Notes: generated from the letters alone by a model not told the origin. 64,000 nt of DNA from Platycnemis pennipes (GCA_933228895.1 OW121850.1:25925773-25989772), one strand, 5' to 3'. Shown: positions 37,640 through 50,549, counted from the stretch's first letter. Numbers and translations are program-made.

Positions 37640-37950
37640 AACGCCTTCCTTGAATATTTAATCAACTTCTCCTCCTCTTCTTCGCATTCCCTTTCATAAC
37701 ATTTCCTTCGAGTTCTTCTCAATTGCTTTTCAGAAACTTTTCCCTTCTATTTACCTCCAACCACCCATTCTACGCATTTTTCCTCGCTTCTTACTTCATC
37801 CCCCCAGCTTCCCCTCCTTTACTCATTTTCCAAATCATTCTATCCGTCTCCTTCTATCCTATTTCATCTTCCACTCGATTTCGCTTTGCGTCTTTTTCTC
37901 CTTTACCCGTCTTCCATCATGCGACTTCAATTCCCTGACTTCCTTCGCTT
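37640..37950. repeat. T/C-rich stretch
   Basis: Pyrimidine-dominated on the plus strand but T-richer than other islands (TTCCCTTCTATTTACCTCC). The open frame inside is compositional. Confidence 0.55.
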
Positions 37951-40600
37951 GCTCCTCTCGTCCCTGTATTATGCGTTCTCATCATTGGGCCCAATTTTAT
38001 TGAGTAGGCCGTACGACTGAGGGTGTTGAGGTAATATTCCTTACCCTCGCGTATTTTTAGGGAAGAAAGAATTCCATGTAGAAGAAATAACCCGTTGCGG
38101 GGTTTATTTTGGCGTTTCTACAATTTATTTTACTTTGGATCATTTATTGCCACCTTTGGTTTTTTTCTCTTCAGTCGTTACTCTTGCGTTAACATTATTA
38201 CGCCCTACTTTATATAAGTTGTTTGCCTAATTGCCCTGATTTTACCTTCAATGTACTTTATTAAGTTCCATTTATCCATATCAGCAGCTAAAGGATTTAT
38301 ATTTCGATTCATCATAAGAGGATATCATCAAAGGATACCTGCTCATCTCTCTTCACTATGCGTGTTTAGAAAATAATTTCCTGAGTGAAAAAGATTGCTC
38401 GGTTAAAATTCGATAAATATATGAATTTAGTTTCCTTTGCATTTAAATGAATTCTAACGCAATTTGGCGTTGATGGTTGAAGATAAAGAAATCCATAGCA
38501 AAAAAAATTGAGCTGATCTTTGGTGAATATAGCCTTTTATTCAATTACCATCAATGGTCAACAAAGGTTTGAGAGCTGATTACGCTAATGGCTGCAAAAT
38601 TGCTAACTTTTGTTGAAATTCGAAAGATTTAAGACGCCTTTATATTGAAAGAACTAAGAACAATCTTCCTTTAGTCAATATTAAAAAAGAAGCGGTCACA
38701 TAGAGAATATTACGCACACATATGTTGAAAATATTAGTTTTGTTGTACCCAGCTTGCAGTTAGACGTGGAAGACAATACACTAACCAGCATTTTCTCGTG
38801 GAATCTTGAGAACCATTTATCAGTATAACTACGGGCACCCGACTTGTATTGTCTTCATGCCAGTCATTAATAGGTAATAAACCCCTCAATTTTCACCTGC
38901 TTCTCCAGTGTAATTTGAGGTTTATTTCATTTTCACATTTCCAAATTTTCTTGAACACACCCTTGCCCTACGGTATGTTTAATCAAAGTATAAAATTAGA
39001 GAAATGTTAAGGTAGAGAGATTAAATTTTCCATTTTTCCGAATACAATGACGGAGAGTAACCAATGTGTTGTAAATTACATTAAAAATAATTAATTGGGA
39101 TACATAGTGTAGCTTGTAGGTTAATTTTTCAAAACTGTGCAAGTCTCGTTTTTTTATTTATTACTTGGAGTAATTGCTCTAAGAAATTGAGTTTTTTTTT
39201 TAAATTGAGATATTTGAAATTGAGCCTGAATTAAGTGTCAAGTGACTTTTTCAATTGAATATTGTTGCTTTTTCTGTACCTACTGTATTCTGTTCACCTA
39301 CTTATTTTCGATGGAAAAAAGTACTTAGCGTGGATTCACCCTATACTATGTATGCTTGCTGTGCTTTATAGAGCTAAATACAAACATAGATATACTAATA
39401 ATACAAATATAGACTCTCAATAGATATAATAGATGATACACCATTACTATGAATGCGATGTTATAAGAAAATCATATAAATTCTGCATTCATTAATTCTC
39501 CCACAATTCAACCGCAAAGCCGCTCGAACCCTGTCATTCTTTTCAGCTACATTCAACTCGTAGGCCGTTGGTCACCCAATATCCTTAATATCCCTAACCC
39601 TCATTTTTCTTCATTGCCCACTTTCCTTTCTCTAGACCTCGATCTTTCCCCCTTCCACTCCTTTTTTTGAGCCCTCAGAGTCACTCCCGCTCCTTAACCA
39701 ATTGATTCCATGTCCTCATCCTTCGCCGTTGCTCGGTAATTGCGTCCCATCTTCGCATCAAGTCCAATATCGGAAGGCCAAAAATTTTTCGGTCGAAAGT
39801 AGGGAATCGGTATAGAGGAAGGCGGGGTGCGCAGGGAAATTTGCGGTTCGAAGAATGGTGAGGAGGGGAGAAAGGGTTATCGTAGGGAATTAGGAGATTG
39901 GGGAAAGGCGGGAGAAAGCGCCAGCCAAGCTTTTTCTTTGCTTTAATATCACAGGAGGTTGTCCTCTCCTGACTCATCTCTATTTAGTGACATATATAAC
40001 CCCTTGAATCTGCATTATTCGCCGCGAAAGTAATCTCGTGATGTGAATATCTGAAGTAGCACAAATTGCCCTCAATAATGAACGATTATTAGTTAACCGC
40101 TGGCGTTAACCGTAATGTATCCTAACCCAAGTCTTCCTTGTTTTATATATTCTTTAAAATATTTATAACCCTCAATAAAATTCCTCTTTTTGCAATTTTT
40201 TCCCATTAATTGACGTGAAAAATGTCATTTTCTTAAGTTCTAAAAACATTTTGATGGCAAAACCTCAGACAACCTACCGGTGGTTGATAAATGCATTTGC
40301 ATGTTTAAAGATAAATGTAATAACCCCTTTATATATTTTTCAGGTTCCCTTGTTCTGGATAATTTATTTTAAACCCGCAAATGCCTATTTAATATGCGAA
40401 TCAATACATTTCAAAATTTGCAAATCCTGATGGTTCATGCCATCCATATGCGGTCTAGCTATCCCAGATAATGGCATTTTAATTTGCCTAAATATAATAA
40501 TTTACTATTCAGTCAGAAAACATGACTGTGATTTCCAACCGATACCTTAAAATTTAGGTGTACTTGCCGCAATCATGAATGCCTGACGGTGAGGCGGTAA
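37951..40600. other. AT-rich, no gene seen
   Basis: Dense stops in all frames, apart from a short minus-strand frame at 39681-39977 on a weakly pyrimidine-biased stretch. Nothing recognised. Confidence 0.55.
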
Positions 40601-40859
40601 TGGGGAGGCAGGTGTACCTTGCGGATATCAGCGCGTGAATCGGAACCCACCAACTATCGATTTCCCATCGTGATCTCCGTCTATTACTCTCCGGGTTATC
40701 GTCGTCACGAAATCAGGAGACCTTCCACCAAAGCCGTACTGCCGGCAGCGGTAATTCCGGGGAAACTATTCACGACTGCGTAGCCGTCTGGCATCCCATC
40801 TGCTGTGGCTACCGTAGCCCTAGTGATGCGACTAGGTAGCCAATGGCCGAGAGGTTGAA

Positions 40860-41099
40860 ATGGAGAGGGAGAGATTATATCGCTCCAACGTGAAGCTTCG
40901 TGATGGGCCGTCTCTCGGTACTGAACTTTGGACCGGCGCGGCAAAAGGTGACGTGTTAGCAGTTTTCGGCACGGGACGCCAGAATGGATATTTGATCGGA
41001 GATCGAGATTTCGCCAGCCTACGGATGGAAAGTGGACGAACGCTTGAGCTTAAACCGGAATGCGATCGCCGTTTGTTGACGGGCATTGAGTTTGATTAG
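40860..41099 (+). CDS. Unassigned ORF, 79 codons, in a GC-richer block
   Basis: An ATG (GTTGAAATGGAG) opens a frame reading MERERLYRSNVKLRDGPSLG, then TELWTGAAKGDVLAVFGTGR and a charged C-terminus, ending at TAG. The surrounding block (about 40600-41170) is richer in CG than its flanks and free of simple repeats. The minus strand of the same block is also open (40705-41086), so openness is partly compositional. There is no splice-site support, signal peptide or known motif. Confidence 0.2.
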   Translation: MERERLYRSNVKLRDGPSLGTELWTGAAKGDVLAVFGTGRQNGYLIGDRDFASLRMESGRTLELKPECDRRLLTGIEFD

Positions 41100-41170
41100 A
41101 ATGCGATCAATGGGAATGGTGACGTGCCCGTCTCTATTGACGGGTATGAGGGCTTTTGATTTCACGTCCC

Positions 41171-42149
41171 TCTTGGCTGCCGATAAGCGAGTTTAAAAAA
41201 ATGACGATCGATTCGACTATCGGAAATCTGTGGAACCAGTTGCGAGCAAGTGCTCTTTTGATATTAATGGCCGAAAAAATTAAGCCACTTTTGATAAGTT
41301 GAGGAACAATTTTGTGAATAAAATTCTTTCCGTAACATCCATCAACCTTTCCAGAAGATGTTTACTTTTGAATCTATCTATTGACCTCTCAATACATTAG
41401 ATGATTTCAGAGGGGCATTATGAATAAACTTTATCGCATTATATTATCTCGTAATGATTATTTTCATCTAGTAAAACTAGGACTTAATGCTTATTCATGC
41501 CCTGCTCCTCAATGAGATTTGAAATATTAATTTCTTATGGACCCTTTTATTTGAACATGAATGAATGTAAATAAATTTTCATTGATTTTATTAAAAATAC
41601 CTATTGTAATTTTTATCCTTAAACAGGAAAAAGCGTATTCTACTATAATTTCAGCAGTAAATGCTTACTTAATAAAGGAGTAATCACTCCGTGATGTAAT
41701 GATTCCATTAGAGTGGCAATTGTAGTAAGCCTTTTTTATTTTCGAGAGACTTAACTAAAATAAATTATTGAAAATTTACGACTGATCGCATTATCTGCTC
41801 AATTTCTTGTTTCTGCACGGACGGGAACGGACGGAATTAATATAAATAGAATAATATCATTTCAGCAGCCTAGAAAATTCTCAAACCAAAAATTTACTCC
41901 GTCAATTATGCTTTCCTATTACAGTAGCGGTTGCAACCTTTAACGTTTGTTCTACCCCTTAATCACCTAAATATTATTAAATGAGGAAATGCATGGATCC
42001 AAGTTACTATCGGCTCCTTATCCTGGGATGAAGAAGTTTCTGTGATCTTGCCAGCGGTTTTTGCTTTTTCCTCGAGGAAACCCCATCGCTACTTCCCTCT
42101 TAGGCCGCTCTGCTTGTACCCCGCAACACATCGATGCTGCTGCGGCGGG
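41171..42149. other. AT-rich, no gene seen
   Basis: No motif or repeat recognised. Confidence 0.55.
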
Positions 42150-42870
42150 AGTTTTTGCTGCAGCAATGGAGAAGGGATGTAAAGCGGGTGTGGGGAAGGG
42201 GAGGAAAGGATAGGGTCGCCGCCGAGCGCCCCACCGCGGCGAACGAAAAAATAAATAGAGCAAGAAAAACCGTGTTAATGGAGTCCTGTGGTTTCGAGGT
42301 GTCGGCGGGGTTTTTGGGATGGTGGAGGATGGGGGAGGGGTTAGAGGGGAAAGGAGGGGGAGGGGTTCCTGCCCCCTATGCGACTCGAAAAGCTCCTTCG
42401 CACTTCCTTTGAGACACCACTTCGTTGGGGGTCCGAGACCACCGTCTCCTCCTCCTTCGACGTCCTCGCTTCCCGCTCTCCAAAAACCCTCCCCCTCCCT
42501 TGTATATATATTCCCCCGCCGCCCTTCTAGGGAAAGCCCGCCCTTCCGCCCTCTCCACCCTAGCCCACACCATTCGCGGCCTCATCAATCATAACCCCAG
42601 GCCCTTCCCAAGTTCCTTCATCCCTTTCCAACCTCACCCCGCATTTTTCTTTCCTCCCCGTCTCTCTTTCTCCCTCCTTCCACCTCTTATTACCGACGTC
42701 CCCCTCGCGCGCGTGCATTTCCTTTTCGCTTTTCCCTCATCGCCCTCCCTCCCCACTACTTTCCGGACTCTCAGTCCTTGTCTTCCGCCCTTACTTTGTG
42801 TACGTTCATCACATTTTCCTTTCCTCCGCGTCTACGCTCATTACAGTCGTTCCCACCCTCTCAAGTGAAA
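42150..42870. repeat. Purine-rich then pyrimidine-rich island; G-quadruplex motif
   Basis: G-rich to about 42370, including GGGGGAGGGG at 42331-42340 followed by further G4 and G5 runs to 42365. It is then C/T-rich from about 42400 to 42860. It shows the same purine-to-pyrimidine switch as the island at 25010. Confidence 0.75.
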
Positions 42871-43466
42871 GGACGAACGTTTTTCTAAGAATTTAGTTAA
42901 CGTTTTGATATACAGGTACAGTGATCGTATGATCTTTGCGTCGAAAAAGGCCTCCGGGTGTACTTAGGAACCTTACGGTTTAACTGGCATGGCCGGCAGG
43001 TGGCTTTAAACTGGACGCCTGAGAGTAATTGACGTTGGATCGTGTTTATTTACGAGCACGAGTGTAAAAAGTTTCCGCGTTATCAAAGTCTCAATAAAAC
43101 TGGTGTGCTGAGTCAATAAAGACTGCCATGCAAAGAGGTTCATTTTTGAATAGATTTTTGAATAGCCCTGAATCGCTCTGTTCGCCATAAATCCAAAGTG
43201 GTTCCATGAGTAGGATATTTTTTTATTTGATTTATTCCACTTCCTATGGAAGATAGCATCTGCAACTGTTTTTATTACTTGCTACGGTTGCCCTGGTTTC
43301 GAAAACGAAATAATAATAGTTTTCTTTTCATCAGAAACACACTCAAAAGCCTTCATTTGTCTATCATTATATCCCCGTCGATCAAATATTCAATTAAGGC
43401 TGGCCAAGTGCTGATGAGGCACTTATCCTAATCTCTATCCAAGAGATAGGAATTACGAAGATAAAA
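42871..43466. other. No gene seen
   Basis: AT-rich spacer between the 42150 island and family B best copy. Nothing recognised. Confidence 0.5.
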
Positions 43467-43818
43467 TTCATCATCATAATCATAAGTTAACAATCCTAGG
43501 ATTGGTTTGACGCAGCCCTCCACTCGATTCTTCTATCGGCCAACCTCTTCATATTGACGTAGCTCCTCTCTTTTACATCCTTCAGAACTTGCTCCATACA
43601 TCTCATACGAGGCCTACCTTTTCCATTCTTCCCGTTCACTTTTCCCTCGACGATTGTCTTCATCAGGCCACCGTGTCTTCAGATGTGGCCTATTAAGTTG
43701 TCCCGTCTTCTTTTTAAGGTTTTCAGTAGATATCTCTTTTCTCCCACAATTCTTAAGACTTTTTCGTTTGTCACTCGATCGATCCATTCTATCTTCATCA
43801 TTCTTCGGTAGCACCAAA
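43467..43818 (-). mobile_element. Family B non-LTR retrotransposon, C-terminal coding region and 3' tail, best copy
   Basis: On the minus strand about 106 codons run from 43813 to the TAG at 43496-43498, with a single internal stop. Landmarks in order: CYRRMMKIEWIDRVTNEKV, then LKRRRDNLIGHI, the internal TGA where relatives usually have Leu (LRH context), RHGGLMKTIVEGKVNGKNGK, RPRMRCMEQVLKDVKE, and MKRLADRRIEWRAASNQS. This is the region downstream of the RT domain in a widespread class of arthropod endonuclease/reverse-transcriptase elements. The element ends in a short ATGATGATGAA-type tail. Low decay suggests a fairly recent insertion. The clade (RTE, Jockey or other) is not resolved. Confidence 0.85.
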
Positions 43819-44359
43819 ATAAAATTCACACACCAGAGTAATCGTTGATAAAATACTAAAAAAGAGTCATTGAAAACAAGTCAAAAGGGTAGAATGAAGC
43901 TATAGAAACTCATTTATAATGTTTGCATAGATTATTTAATGAAGAGATGTAGCTTATTTCAAGTGATACGCTGATTAAAATTATCTATGTATACAAACCA
44001 TTGGGTGTGTATTAGTATAGGTATTAGGAATGCCATCATTCGTTAATTTTTTTTTATTTCAAATCAACCAAACTTAATTAAATTCAGTAACTCTTATTCC
44101 CGACGTAAAGTTTCCATTGTAATGAAGTAGTGTGATCTTCTGCAGCATTTTTAAAGAGTCCTCCACGAAATACAAGCATTGAATGTGATAGTTCTATTCC
44201 ATCGGAGTGTTCTCGTACCTTCGACATGCATGGTTGTCAGTCTTTTCCCAAGTAGTACCGATTTCCACGGTTAATGGTGAAAGCTGCATTTTGACTCTTG
44301 TAAGCTGCGACCATCGTCGCCGATTTTGCCATTTGTCGCTGCCTCTTTTGAGAAAGGCC

Positions 44360-44480
44360 TTCTCCCAGCACTCCCCTACCCTCCCCCCCCCCCCACCCAC
44401 CGCCCTCCCACGGAACCGAAGGGACACGCCCTTTCGTTCCCGCCATCATCCGTCATCCATGCTCCCATCCATCCATCTCA
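44360..44480. repeat. C-run and CATC microsatellite
   Basis: A 12-base C homopolymer near 44383-44394 lies in a CCCTCCC-rich stretch, followed by CATCCGTCATCCATGCTCCC and CATCCATCCATC repeats to about 44485. Confidence 0.75.
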
Positions 44481-45754
44481 TCCATCGCCCTCACGTCTTT
44501 GTCACGTTCGTGCGCATAGCTATTTGGACATGCACTACTCCACTAATCTGCCGATACAATGGTGCGGGGGCCATTCACCCCCGTGGCTTGGACTTGGAAA
44601 TATTTCCGCTTCCTGCATTTAATGTCTTCATGATTACCTGCGTTCGGCCTATGTAAACAGAACGAGCAGTGCTCTTTTGGACTTTTCTTCGGGTGTTGAA
44701 GATGCAGAATTTTGTTTTTTAGATGTTAGTACATCGGTTTACCCATCATTTGATCCGGTTACATTCAATTGTTGGACATAATATTTATATGAAGGTTTTG
44801 TATCAACTTGTAGATAGGATAAGTGCCCTGGTAGTTCTTTTCTTGCCAGCTTATAAAGTGATTAGTTACATTCAAATTCCATGGGACAGTGTCTTCGACT
44901 TTCAACAGAAGATTTGGTGGTCATCTATAATACGGAGCATTTAAGGGCTCATGTTTTAAGCATGGGTTTACTTTCCAAATTGTTTATTGATTCATTCAGT
45001 CAATTTAAAGGCCTCTACTTTTATTTTGTTTTTCAGCTATTTATTAAAGTATTTATTTATCTGGACGAATTTTATTAATATATTTTTTAAATTTTGATTT
45101 TATGGGTTTTAGATCTTTCTACGGGGTTTAATCTGTCGAATTTCGTTTATAGTGAGATCCTCTTTAACCTGATTGACCTTCATGTTGAATCAAGATAGTG
45201 GAAATTGAGATAGTCAGTCGAATAACTTATTGTTCGAGCATTTGTGAGGTAACTCATAATTTTCATTATGCTTTCTGATTTTCTCATTTGATATGCTAGC
45301 TCCGTACGCAAGTTACGGACCTTATGATTCAGAATTGAGGAGGGACAAATAAGTCACGCTGTAAATTTATAGCTTTTTTTCTTATCCACATCTTTCACGG
45401 GATAGTTTTTCTTTGTCTTACCCCTCACTTTTTTGCACTCTGCCCTCTATCGTGTTCTACTCCTTCTCTCCATCCCCTAACCAACAATTTCCTTGCCTTT
45501 ACTTTTTTTTGCCTACATCCTTTTGAGTATCATCTCATGTGAATAACACACTCGGGCTCCTTTCTTCCTCAACAGCCCGTCCTTATTTCTATCTCAAGGG
45601 TCTCGTGCTCAGAATGGCCCCCGGCAGGGAGTGAGAAAGTGGGTGAGAGGGAGAAACTTGCTTGGTCGAAGAATGGGCGAGAGAAGTAGCAAGAAACTCC
45701 GGCTTTTATGCCGAGATATGTGTGTGAGAGAGAGAGACTTCGCGCTTTTTCAAA

Positions 45755-45881
45755 GGAATTAATAACTTAAAGGTGTAGAAAGAAGGCAAAATGTGTTTGG
45801 AACAATGAAAACTAAAATTTTTACACAGGAATTAATAACTTAAAGGTGTAGAAAGAAGGCAAAATGTGTTTGGAATAATGA
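45755..45881. repeat. 54-bp direct repeat at 73-bp period
   Basis: GGAATTAATAACTTAAAGGT ... AATGTGTTTGGAA-AATGA occurs at 45755-45808 and 45828-45881 with a single difference, separated by 19 bp. It follows directly after a GAGAGAGAGAGA run (45726-45737). Confidence 0.9.
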
Positions 45882-46128
45882 TAGACACAATCTGGCAATA
45901 TTCCAAGAGGTGTAAATAATGTTTTACACCATCATATGTTTCTATTCAAGTTTCCAAAATCCTTCTTGCTTCATTATTTTGCCAAGAATTAAATTCACAA
46001 ATATTAGCATATTTATTAACCAAACGACCCCAACATGAGATAAGATTTATTATTCAAAGAAATGTAATATAAGCCAAGACAATTTTGTATTGCATATTTG
46101 CTCTAGGCAGTAAATACCGTCAGTTTTG

Positions 46129-46199
46129 AGATCTAAGATGGGGAACACTCTAACATGGGTAAAAGTCTAAGATGGGGAAGAGTCTAAACAGGGGAAAGA
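46129..46199. repeat. Short degenerate tandem array, about 18-bp unit
   Basis: Four imperfect units of the form TCTAA-ATGGGG-AA: TCTAAGATGGGGAA, TCTAACATGGGTAA, TCTAAGATGGGGAA, TCTAAACAGGGGAA. It is a minisatellite in otherwise AT-rich DNA. Confidence 0.7.
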
Positions 46200-47634
46200 T
46201 CCTTGGCACTAAATCTAAATAACTTTTATAACTTGAAATACTCCCTAATCCGTTTTAATTCAATTTTCCTACTCATAAAATTCTCTTTTCAAGACATGTA
46301 TGGGAGTTAAAAAGCTTAAAATATAAGGTGCTAATAAGTAATATGAGGGAATTTTTTGAAAACATTTGGCTCCCTTGCTTTTGGTCCATGTTTAAAAAGT
46401 GAATTTCATATACTTAAAGAACTACCATATCGGCCTAACCTGTCCAGGGTTAATAATCGTAGATATATGTCGCCATGTGAAAGGGGTAATGAGGGCACAC
46501 ATTCAGATTAGTAATTAATGTCAGAAAGGTTGTAAAGCGTGCCCTATTTTCCTGCTATGCCACGTAAATGATTGCAAATCCTGGATTATACTGCATCTTG
46601 CTTTTGTTCCTACTCGTAGTGGCAGAATTTATCGCCAGGTTACCGTTTGTAAATACCTTCTTTTTCCCCATAATAAATAAATGAATACAAAATGATTTGA
46701 GATAAGTACGGGAAAAGAGTATTTTGAAGTGGCAATGAATGATATAGGTGCCAATATTTCTGCCACTGACTCTTGTAATCGAATGGGAACCGATATCTTT
46801 TACAATGATTCAGTCTTAAACAGCAGTAAATTTTACGAAGATACGAATGTGCTTAAAATTCCTGAATACAAATTCTGAAGTATATTCTTACATTAATATA
46901 TTTCTGGTATTTTTAAAGGAGTATAAATCCCTGCATATTTTCTGCCAGGAAATAATTGGTTTACCATAATTAGAACGATTATTCACATAAAAGAGAGGTT
47001 TTTTTCTCATTAAAATAATTTATAATCACACTCGTCAAGTTCCCTTTAGGTGCGAAAGAAAACCGGAGTGAATAAATGCCATCAAAACGAGTTTTTTTAT
47101 ATTTTCAGGTACCTAGCTGACTAGATTATTTTTGACGATGAAGATATTTGTGGTGATTTATAAACATGGCCTTAGTCAAATGCTGCAGATAAAATTTATT
47201 TGATCTCAAAAATTATGCATTAAATGACTTACTTTCTGGAAGTAAAATTTTAAAAATCTCTCCCGCAAATTAAAAATAGCTAATTAATTAATGGATTGCC
47301 TATTCAATATATATACCTACTAATACTCATTAAATAAAATAAAAATACCTATCCCCTAAAATTAAATCTTTTATATTTATGCCTATGGTGAAAATTTAAA
47401 TTCTAATCCCATTCCATTGATCGAATATTTTTTAGAAACTACCCCTATCATTTTAAAATGGTATTCCAGTCAAGAAAAGGATTCTATCAGGCAGAATTCC
47501 GTATTGTGCCAGGCCCTGGACCCAAAATCTCTACCTAAATCCTTTTTGTTGCTCACCCAGCTTTGCATCTTAATTTCGCTTAATTCGCACGGGAGCGGCT
47601 TCAGAGGACCATTGGAAAAAATGCACCCCCTGCC

Positions 47635-47950
47635 GCATCGAACGACCTTAATTATCCCCCCTCTACATCCTCTCTATCTTTCTCTCTCCCCCTTCTTTAC
47701 CCAAAAGTTCCCGCCCTTTATGGTCCCTCCTTTCCTTATCCCAAAACAGCCCCATTTATAATGCCCTCTCGTATCTCAAAAGTGCCGAAGAAGGGTTGGA
47801 GAGGGCGATGCGAGTGCCTTGTAGCACTCCTCCGCGAAAACCTTCCCGTCCACCCCCTTCCCTCTTTCACGCCCTCCAGCCTTCCCAAACACTTTATTCT
47901 CCAACCCCTCCCGTCTCGGCCCATCTACTACCGCCCCCCCCGCCCCGGGC
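47635..47950. repeat. Pyrimidine-rich island ending in CpG-rich sequence
   Basis: C/T-rich plus strand (CCGCCCCCCCCGCCCCGGGC at its right end). It passes into about 240 bp of CG-rich DNA (47950-48190) holding an unsupported short frame beginning MERSEEYVPQGLSFFWR. Confidence 0.65.
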
Positions 47951-48190
47951 GGCAAACACGGGGTTTATGAATGCGCACGCTTCAGTTTGGCGCGCGGGAA
48001 CAGCAGGTGTCTTTTTCTGTGGCGGAGAAAAGAGCGGCGTAGGCGCGGGGTAGGGAGCAGCCGCGAGATGGAGCGGTCGGAGGAGTACGTGCCCCAAGGC
48101 CTCTCTTTCTTCTGGCGTACGATGGCGTGGAGCGGTAGCATTCATTCTCGCGGAATGAGAACTAGCGAGCCGACAGTCACGGGTGGGCAT

Positions 48191-49189
48191 TAGGCATTGA
48201 GATAGGAATGCGACTAAAAGGAAGGTAGCGTGTTTAACGAGGTTCCACCGTTACTCGACGTTTCAATATCCCCTAAAAGAGCTATGTTAAATGAATAAAT
48301 ACCGATCCAGAAAAACATCTATATGGAAAATCATCTATAGGGTGATAACGCATGCACAATAATTGTATGAGTATGCTATTTTATAGTGCGTTGTAGTTGC
48401 ATCCTATATTTTACGAGCTGTTTTAACTCATTTTGACTTCGGAACATGACTGACGTGTAGCTGCCACGTTTAATTTACCAAGTGAGAATACATGCTCAAT
48501 CCCGCTAATACGTATTCTAAAATAGGTTAAATATTTTCTTACTTAGTTTTAAACTATTCCCTTGAAATTAAACTCTTTGTTTTGAATTTTATAAATATTC
48601 GTATTTTTGAAAATTGTTTGGCAACAATGATGCTGCTACCATTACATAAAAAATGCCAATGATAACAACACACTGTAGCGCCACCTTCATGTAACTAAGG
48701 CCTTTCTGCTTTTTTTCGAGTAAACATTTATTTTTATCAATTATACAAGTGTGGTAAGGCGAAAATTTTTTCAATGTTAAATTCCACATAAAATGCGCAT
48801 GTTACATTAGTTTTTCGTGAAAACGACACTTATCTTTACATTATTAATCTGAAAATTTTACTGTAAGAGCCATGCTCTGCCGTGGAGCCACGTATAAAAT
48901 ATCTGATTTTCAACGTCTTTTTTCTTCAAATGTATTATGGAAAGACCAAATTATTTCATTGCCAATCGATAGAAGGGCCAAGAAATTATGTGCCCGGAAA
49001 TTTTCACAAAAATGGAATCTACTCCATAACTCGGTGGAGCCACCTTAAATCGTTATAATTTTAGTAGTCTCTAAGATTAACATAAATTTAAACCTGAATT
49101 AGGTTAGATGCATCGTGTGTTTCAGGTTATTATTTTATTTATACCGGTGAAGATAGGTCTAAACGGAAATTGAATTATTCCCAAACACC
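48191..49189. other. AT-rich, no gene seen
   Basis: No motif or repeat recognised before the reverse transcriptase fragment. Confidence 0.55.
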
Positions 49190-50112
49190 TATATTTCACA
49201 CGTTGTTCCTCTTCAGCTCATACCTCTTACCTCCTATCATTCTATTCAAACCACGCCCCACGAAATCCTCTTCCCCGCTTACCCAACACACTTCCCTACG
49301 TCTTTCAACACACCCTCGCCCTTCACTACTTTCTCCATCCACACCTAATTTCCTCAAAGAAATTTCTTACTTGCTAACTCTAGCACTTCATTTTTCGCCC
49401 TTCTTTCGGCCCACTTTACTTTTTCCATCCTTCTTCACACCCACATCTCAGGAGCCCTGAGTGTATTTTCATCTTATTCCGTTAATGCCCATGTTTTCGC
49501 ACCTTATAGTGCCACGCTCCATGTTAAACTTGTCACCAACTTTTCTTTACTTCCCTACCCAAACCCCCAGTCATTAGTCCACGCCTACGAGTAAAAGCTT
49601 CTTTTACCAATGCCATTCTATTTCTCACTCAAATGCTGCTATATCCTTTTCCCTCCAACAAACTACCTAGATAGCTAAATTAAATAAACACCTTCTCTAT
49701 CTTCCGCCCTTCTACTTTTATATTTTACTGGACCTTTTTTTTCTTGAAAATCTCATTACTTTTATCTTCTTCTCTTTGATCTTAATACTGTATCTTTTTC
49801 ACCGTCTTTGTAACACATTGTTATTTTTTGTAAGCCCTGGGCTGACTGCCTGACTAGCACTTCATCATCCATGAACCTCATCGATTTTATCAATTTTCCC
49901 CCGGCCTTTACTCCTGCTTGGAGCTCATCCCAAGCCTCTGTCACCATTTCCTTGGGATTCATGCTAAAAAGTACAGACTATAACGGACAGCCCTGCTAAA
50001 CTCCTTTCACCATTGCCGCCCAATCCGATTCCCCATCAGTCAGTCTCTCTTGCGCTTTCTGCGCCATGTATGAATTTCGGAGCAGTCTCCTGTCTCTCTA
50101 ATCTACTCGCAA
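49190..50112 (-). pseudogene. Reverse transcriptase fragment of a non-LTR retrotransposon (family C)
   Basis: On the minus strand the frame shows an RRLLRNSYMAQKAQERL segment, DGESDWAAMVKGV then stop-QGCPL (the conserved RQGCPLS block with Arg changed to a stop), MVTEAWDELQAGVKAGGKL, and RFMDDEVLV. The last is the RT catalytic F-A-D-D block with Ala changed to Met and both Asp kept. With frame changes it continues to VTSLTWSVALYGAKTWAL and RAPEMWV, matching the usual L-W-S-V-L-Y-G-x-E-T-W and A-F-E-M-W of such proteins. Stops, frameshifts and missing fingers, endonuclease and 3' tail make it dead. The plus strand of its lower half looks pyrimidine-rich. Confidence 0.85.
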
Positions 50113-50549
50113 CCAAAATTTTCCTTTGGAAATCAATATAGTAACTTATTAGATATAGTCACCCTATTTACACATAAATAGTACATATTATCGAATAGCG
50201 ATTCTGTCTCAGTCAACCATTTATGCCATATTGTGTGTCATTAACCAAAGTTTAAACTTGATTTTGACTTTTTGATCTCCATTTTTCTGCGAGCGAGGGC
50301 CTACCAAACGGTTTATCACTCAACCTCATTTGTGTTAAGTTGGCGATGATTCGAAGCGTATTTGGGTGCCGACTCGAGCGAAAAGCGTTATGAATAATAT
50401 TTATGCTCCTTCTGGTACGCAAACAAAAAAAAAAAACATTTTGTTAATTGCTTTTTCGGGTTGGCGGCGTGCGCAGGCACTGTCTATGCTTTTGGTATAT
50501 ATTTTCCCTCGTGCTCGTCTGCCGTTTAACCGCCTGGTTATCTCCTCCA

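Larger units (their letters stand above)
44486..47634. other. AT-rich, no gene seen
   Basis: Apart from the two small tandem repeats at 45755 and 46129, the sequence is AT-rich without supported genes. Confidence 0.55.
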
